IMG/VR virus record: IMGVR_UViG_3300042429_000865
Span: 1-43,225 of that record
Source of the DNA: a virus
DNA: 43,225 bases
Direction: 5' to 3' (one strand)
Positions within the stretch are counted from its first letter, which is position 1. Each line of letters opens with the position of its first letter. Below the pieces are notes generated by a model. That model was not told where the DNA came from, made no database searches, and saw nothing but the letters and a program-made list of their open reading frames with translations. The position numbers and the translations under genes are program-made. This document shows positions 40,469 to 43,225 of the stretch, piece by piece.

Positions 40469-40548
40469 TGGAGCCGCGGGGAATCGAACCCCGGTCCGGC
40501 GCGGTCCGCATGCGGGTCTCGCGCGCCGTCGAAACCAATCCCGGCCCC
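40469..40548 (-). ncRNA. tmRNA-like RNA reduced to tRNA-like domain
   Basis: This 80-nt RNA starts five bases after the last lysis-operon stop and ends six bases before the terminator. It has an acceptor stem GGGGCCG/CGGCTCC (40548-40542 with 40476-40470) with a G3-U70 pair and A73, the alanine identity set of tmRNA; a D-region GGATTGGTTTCGAC (40541-40528) without a D-stem, as in tmRNA; helix GGCGCG/CGCGCC (40527-40522 with 40503-40498) closed by an inner CCGCATGCGG; GGAC, then a T-arm CGGGG-TTCGATT-CCCCG (40493-40477). There is no room for an anticodon arm, tag reading frame or pseudoknots. CCA is not encoded. Confidence 0.75.
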
Positions 40549-40553
40549 GTGGT

Positions 40554-40679
40554 CTAGTCGTCTTTGTGGAGCTGCCTCAGCCGGTACCAGTAGTGGCCGA
40601 AAAACAGATAGGTGGCGCCGCCGGCCGCCGCGCCCGAGAGGATGCACAGACCGACGACGCCTAGCACGGCCACACTCAC
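40554..40679 (-). CDS. Small membrane protein, end of lysis operon
   Basis: This 41-residue protein has GTG start 40679, making the GTGA overlap used throughout this operon; ATG 40691 in the same frame is an alternative. Residues 2-28 (VAVLGVVGLCILSGAAAGGATYLFFG) form one membrane helix followed by a short charged tail HYWYRLRQLHKDD. It may take part in lysis with the neighbouring membrane proteins. Function unknown. Confidence 0.65.
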   Translation of the reverse strand: MSVAVLGVVGLCILSGAAAGGATYLFFGHYWYRLRQLHKDD

Positions 40680-40843
40680 TTTGACGGGCATTCGACGGTG
40701 TACCTGGGATCCGTTGCGCCGGGGTCGGGGGCGGTGCATCCTCCAATACCCAACGCGGTGATGACGCCGGCGAGGAATCCCAAGCTGCCGTAGGTGAGCA
40801 CGCTCCCCCCGTCGCGGTTGCGGTGCCTCCAGGTGTCAAGCAT
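40676..40843 (-). CDS. Small membrane protein with lipobox-like Cys
   Basis: This 55-residue protein starts MLDTWRHRNRDGG and continues with a membrane helix LTYGSLGFLAGVITALGIGGC, ending in IGGC, which resembles a lipobox. The rest is a short Pro/Asp-rich tail with one more Cys. ATG 40843 overlaps the previous stop by eight bases. A lipoprotein or spanin-like lysis protein is possible but unproven. Confidence 0.62.
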   Translation of the reverse strand: MLDTWRHRNRDGGSVLTYGSLGFLAGVITALGIGGCTAPDPGATDPRYTVECPSK

Positions 40844-41054
40844 GGCGGAAGCCGAACGGGGCGCGGCGGTTGTCGTATTCGGGGTCGTAGTCTTCCTCGG
40901 ACTCTTCCCACTCGACCTCAGACTCTCCGGCGATTTCGTAACTTCCGCCGGTGTTCGACACGAACCCGGACTCGGTCTCGGTCTCGTCGCGGTCAGACAA
41001 TCCGACAGACACGTGGAAAACCTCAGCGCCGAGGAGGCGAACGGTTAACTGCAT
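40836..41054 (-). CDS. Small acidic protein
   Basis: This 72-residue protein has a beta-like N-terminus MQLTVRLLGAEVFHVSVGLSD and a very acidic stretch ESEVEWEESEEDYDPEYD (about 46-64). It overlaps its neighbours by one base (TGATG) and eight bases. It has no membrane segment, unlike most genes of this operon. Role unknown. Confidence 0.68.
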   Translation of the reverse strand: MQLTVRLLGAEVFHVSVGLSDRDETETESGFVSNTGGSYEIAGESEVEWEESEEDYDPEYDNRRAPFGFRHA

Positions 41055-41194
41055 CAGACTTTGTCTCCTTTGTCCGTCTCAGTTGACTCGAGCTCGCCGC
41101 ACCAGGCGGCGACGTCTTCGTCGTTTACGACACCCTCGGGGGCGCCGGACACCATCCGCGCCGCGGCACGCACCATCGACCACGGGGTGGTCAC
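41054..41194 (-). CDS. Tiny protein of lysis operon
   Basis: This 46-residue protein starts MTTPWSMVRAAARMVSGAPEGVVNDEDVAAW and ends in a charged tail. It is supported by GTGA overlap with the preceding gene and TGATG overlap with the next. It has an amphipathic N-terminal helix. Unknown function. Confidence 0.6.
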   Translation of the reverse strand: MTTPWSMVRAAARMVSGAPEGVVNDEDVAAWCGELESTETDKGDKV

Positions 41195-41580
41195 TCTGAC
41201 TCCCAATCGATAACGCACTGCGGCAACGGCGCCGGCGGATTGGCAAGCGTCGCAACGAGTGCACGCGCCGTGTCGCGGCTCGGCTCGTTAATCCACGCCA
41301 GCAGGGCGGCATCCCTGACGCCGTTATAGCCCGTTGTCGCGCGGGCCGCGGTGACCACCTCAGCGATGCACGCCAACTTATCGGCGGCGCGGGCGTTGTA
41401 GCTTTGCTGCCGTTGCGAGATGAACACGAGGTTTGCCATCGATAGCACGCCCACCAACGCGAACGCGACACCGAGTGACGTTGTCCAGCGGTCGTCCTTC
41501 GCCCGGCGTGCCCAGGCACCGCCGGCGAGGAATCCCATCAGCAGCGCGACGGCGGCCAGTGAGGCCCATTGTTGCGTCAT
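41191..41580 (-). CDS. Membrane protein of lysis operon
   Basis: This 129-residue protein has two membrane helices (about 5-24, WASLAAVALLMGFLAGGAWA, and 34-54, SLGVAFALVGVLSMANLVFI) followed by a soluble, helical C-terminal domain (RQQSYNARAADKLACIAEVVTAAR...). An ATGA overlap with the preceding small gene shows coupling. It may be a second holin or an accessory envelope-disrupting protein, given the absence of LysB. This is inference. Confidence 0.72.
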   Translation of the reverse strand: MTQQWASLAAVALLMGFLAGGAWARRAKDDRWTTSLGVAFALVGVLSMANLVFISQRQQSYNARAADKLACIAEVVTAARATTGYNGVRDAALLAWINEPSRDTARALVATLANPPAPLPQCVIDWESE

Positions 41581-41756
41581 TTACCGGCGCCCTTCTGCGT
41601 GAAAAAATAGCCGACAATGGTTGTCATGAATGTGTCGGCGACGGCTCCGCCGGACCAGTCCGGAACCTTCGCGCGGAAGGCCAACGAGCCGAGCCACGCG
41701 ACCGCACAGACCGCGGTTACCACCGTTGCCGGCCCCAACTTCGCGAGCCGGTTCAC
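41577..41756 (-). CDS. Small holin-like membrane protein
   Basis: This 59-residue protein is shorter than most annotation limits. GTG 41756 overlaps the holin stop (GTGA) and the stop overlaps the next ATG. It reads MNRLAKLGPATVVTAVCAVAWLGSL, then VPDWSGGAVADTFMTTIVGYFFTQKG: two membrane segments with a charged turn, as in small class II holins. It may be the real holin or an antiholin partner. Confidence 0.7.
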   Translation of the reverse strand: MNRLAKLGPATVVTAVCAVAWLGSLAFRAKVPDWSGGAVADTFMTTIVGYFFTQKGAGK

Positions 41757-42196
41757 GCGGGGTCACTCATGCTTGGATAGCCAATTGTGGACGCCTGCAC
41801 GGTATTGGGTGCCGGCGAGGCGGGCGCGTATGTCGTCGGCGTGGTATAGGCCGGCGGCGGGGGTGTCGGCGTCGGGGTCGTAGTCGTAGCCGCCGTCGGC
41901 GGCGGCGCTAAAGGGGGCAGCGGGTCCGACGAGCTGACGCCGTTCGCGTGCAGGATCGCATCCACCGCGGCCTCCTCAGCCGTATCCGGGGGAAGTTCCT
42001 CGATCTTTTCTAGAGACATGAGGAGGGCGATTGCCGCGGCCGCGGCGCCGACGCTGAGTGCCTGCTGCCAGTTGGCGCTGATGCCGCCGGCGGCACTGAC
42101 CCCGAGCACCCCGCCGGCGGCCTGAGCGAACGTGCGAACCATGCGCACGCCGGTCTGCTGCCAGTATCTGGCACTGGTGAGAATCGAATCGCCCAC
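41753..42196 (-). CDS. r1t-type holin (probable)
   Basis: This 147-residue protein was started at GTG 42196, two bases after the lysin stop; longer frames run inside the lysin gene. Residues 1-25 (SILTSARYWQQTGVRMVRTFAQAAGGVLG) and 33-56 (NWQQALSVGAAAAAIALLMSLEKI) match the R-x-RTFAQ...W..AL.VG pattern of r1t-like holins of actinophages. The C-terminal 80 residues are Pro/Thr-rich. It would form holes that release or activate the lysin. Confidence 0.78.
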   Translation of the reverse strand: MGDSILTSARYWQQTGVRMVRTFAQAAGGVLGVSAAGGISANWQQALSVGAAAAAIALLMSLEKIEELPPDTAEEAAVDAILHANGVSSSDPLPPLAPPPTAATTTTPTPTPPPPAYTTPTTYAPASPAPNTVQASTIGYPSMSDPA

Positions 42197-42198
42197 GG

Positions 42199-43098
42199 CT
42201 ACACCAGATCCGATAAGTCGACGCCGAGCTTCGCGGCCAAGCGCACGAGAATCTCGTAGTTCACGCGGCCGAGTGACGCGGCGTTGATTGCATGCCCGAG
42301 CGTTGTGTCGAGCCGGTGCGGGTCCGCGATTGCGTCGGCGAGACCGTCTTTCAGTCCCCGAGCTGGAAGCCACATCGTGACCTCGTGCGCGGTGTGGCTG
42401 ACCTTATCGTCGACCGTGTACGCGGTGTACGGCTTGGGCCCGTTTCTCCCGATGACGCACGGGATGCCGGCCGGGTTGTTCTCTGCCGCAGGCGCATTCG
42501 GCGCCGGTGCCGGTTCGGGTGCGCCGGCAACAACCTCGGGAGTGTTCGCGGCAAAGACGAAGCCATGCGGGGTTACGGCCCCACAGGCCCACTCTTTGGT
42601 AACCCAGTACCCGCCGGGCTGGAACCCGCTGTCCGCGATCCATACGGCACCCTCGGCCTCATCTACGCCCATTGCGGCCACGTAGTGGTAGACAGTATTG
42701 GAGCCGTAGTTCGGCGGGACGGAGCCTTTGGTGACGCCGTGCGAGGGGTGGTTCGACGGCGGCACAACAAGATTCAGCACACAGCCCCATCCGCCGCGGA
42801 TGGACTGAACGATGGAGCGCCACATGTTCTCCCGCTGATCTGCGGTCGGCGGGTCGTTGGGCATCCAGACGGCTTTCCAGCCGGCCTCGGGTGCGTGCAG
42901 CGACAAACCCTTGGCGATGGATTCAATGGAGGCAGTGCCGGCGGTTGTGGTCCCCATTTCCTGCGCGAGCTGGTTCTCGGTGACGCTGATTCCGTGGCCC
43001 TGCAACACAATCTGGCTGGATGCGGGCCCGCAAAAATACCCGGTCTCCTGGGTAACTGCGGCGTGCGAGTGGTCGTATGAAAGCACGATTTCGGACAA
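42199..43098 (-). CDS. Endolysin with C39-type peptidase domain
   Basis: This 299-residue endolysin has an N-terminal cysteine peptidase of the C39-like type: Q17, C23 (TGYFCGPASSQIVLQ), H138 (VYHYVAAMG) and D156 (WIADSG) form the expected catalytic set. A Pro/Ala linker (about 190-212) leads to a C-terminal domain of unknown type, perhaps cell-wall binding. TTG start 43098 with a perfect AGGAGG (43109-43104). In mycobacterial and Gordonia phages such peptidases are the N-terminal part of LysA; here no glycosidase or amidase domain is attached or encoded nearby. Confidence 0.88.
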   Translation of the reverse strand: MSEIVLSYDHSHAAVTQETGYFCGPASSQIVLQGHGISVTENQLAQEMGTTTAGTASIESIAKGLSLHAPEAGWKAVWMPNDPPTADQRENMWRSIVQSIRGGWGCVLNLVVPPSNHPSHGVTKGSVPPNYGSNTVYHYVAAMGVDEAEGAVWIADSGFQPGGYWVTKEWACGAVTPHGFVFAANTPEVVAGAPEPAPAPNAPAAENNPAGIPCVIGRNGPKPYTAYTVDDKVSHTAHEVTMWLPARGLKDGLADAIADPHRLDTTLGHAINAASLGRVNYEILVRLAAKLGVDLSDLV

Positions 43099-43225
43099 GA
43101 CGGCCTCCTAGGCATGTGGGGACGGCCTAAGGATTTGTGTCTAAATTAGGGACGGCACGGCTGCATGGTTGAGCCCAGACCGGGCGGCGGGCCGTCCCTG
43201 GCGCCGCCCGGCCTGGTGTTGTTTA
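43099..43225. repeat. Terminal duplication, identical to 1-127
   Basis: Copy of 1-127; see that entry. Removing it gives a 43,098-bp circle in which the tail operon runs into the lysis genes. Confidence 0.93.

Noticed and set aside
40469-40548. Ordinary tRNA gene
   Set aside because: No D-stem and no 5-bp anticodon stem with a 7-base loop in the middle; D-region and G3-U70 fit tmRNA much better.
41079-41519. Minus-strand frame of 146 codons in the lysis region
   Set aside because: Out of frame with the membrane protein at 41191-41580 and the tiny gene at 41054-41194, which have matching overlaps and sensible composition.
41581-41766. Minus-strand 61-codon frame (MTPREPAREV...)
   Set aside because: Arg-rich shadow; the other frame at 41577-41756 gives a two-helix membrane protein with exact GTGA and ATGA overlaps.

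Overview
This window is the essentially complete genome of a temperate, tailed (siphovirus-type) phage of a high-GC Gram-positive host, most likely a member of the Mycobacteriales such as Gordonia, Rhodococcus or a relative. The host is inferred from the GC-rich codon use, frequent GTG starts, collagen-like tail proteins, a tape measure with an NlpC/P60-like domain, a C39-type lysin and an r1t-like holin. Bases 1-127 are repeated exactly at 43099-43225. A 127-base repeat is what a circular de Bruijn assembly with k=127 leaves at its ends, so the unique sequence is 43,098 bp and the contig ends are not the virion ends.

Layout. (a) From 24932 down to 148, on the minus strand: small and large terminase, portal, MuF-like protein, scaffold, major capsid, four connector/terminator proteins, major tail protein, two tail-assembly chaperones joined by a -1 frameshift, tape measure and a run of minor tail proteins, two of them collagen-like. 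(b) Across the circular junction on the same strand (43098 to 40424): C39 lysin, holin, five or six tiny overlapping genes (mostly membrane proteins), then an 80-nt RNA gene that looks like a tmRNA reduced to its tRNA-like domain, then a terminator. (c) 38691-40187: tyrosine integrase and attP, whose core copies the 3' half of a tRNA, probably tRNA-Arg(TCT), flanked by paired arm-type repeats. (d) 28205-38528, plus strand: early/replication operon with a Cas4-like exonuclease, NrdH-like redoxin, D5-type primase/helicase, endonuclease, DnaQ-like exonuclease, FtsK-like ATPase, zinc-ribbon proteins and small helix-turn-helix proteins. (e) 25103-27033, minus strand: DNA methyltransferase, a small protein and an HNH endonuclease next to the terminase genes.

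The 1.2 kb between the divergent operons holds a highly symmetrical candidate replication origin: two perfect DnaA boxes, a perfect 28-bp inverted repeat around an AT-rich core, and two mirrored sets of four short iterons. A 25-bp sequence occurs once upstream of the leftward operon and once, inverted, upstream of the exonuclease gene, so that both copies point outward; it is a good candidate for a shared operator or promoter. The gap between the HNH gene and the small terminase carries helically phased repeats and is the best candidate for cos. Cut there and flipped, the map becomes the usual order: cos, terminase, head, tail, lysis, attP/int, early genes, HNH, cos.

No immunity repressor could be named with confidence and no mycolyl-arabinogalactan esterase (LysB) is visible. 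Most remaining reading frames are shadows of these genes.
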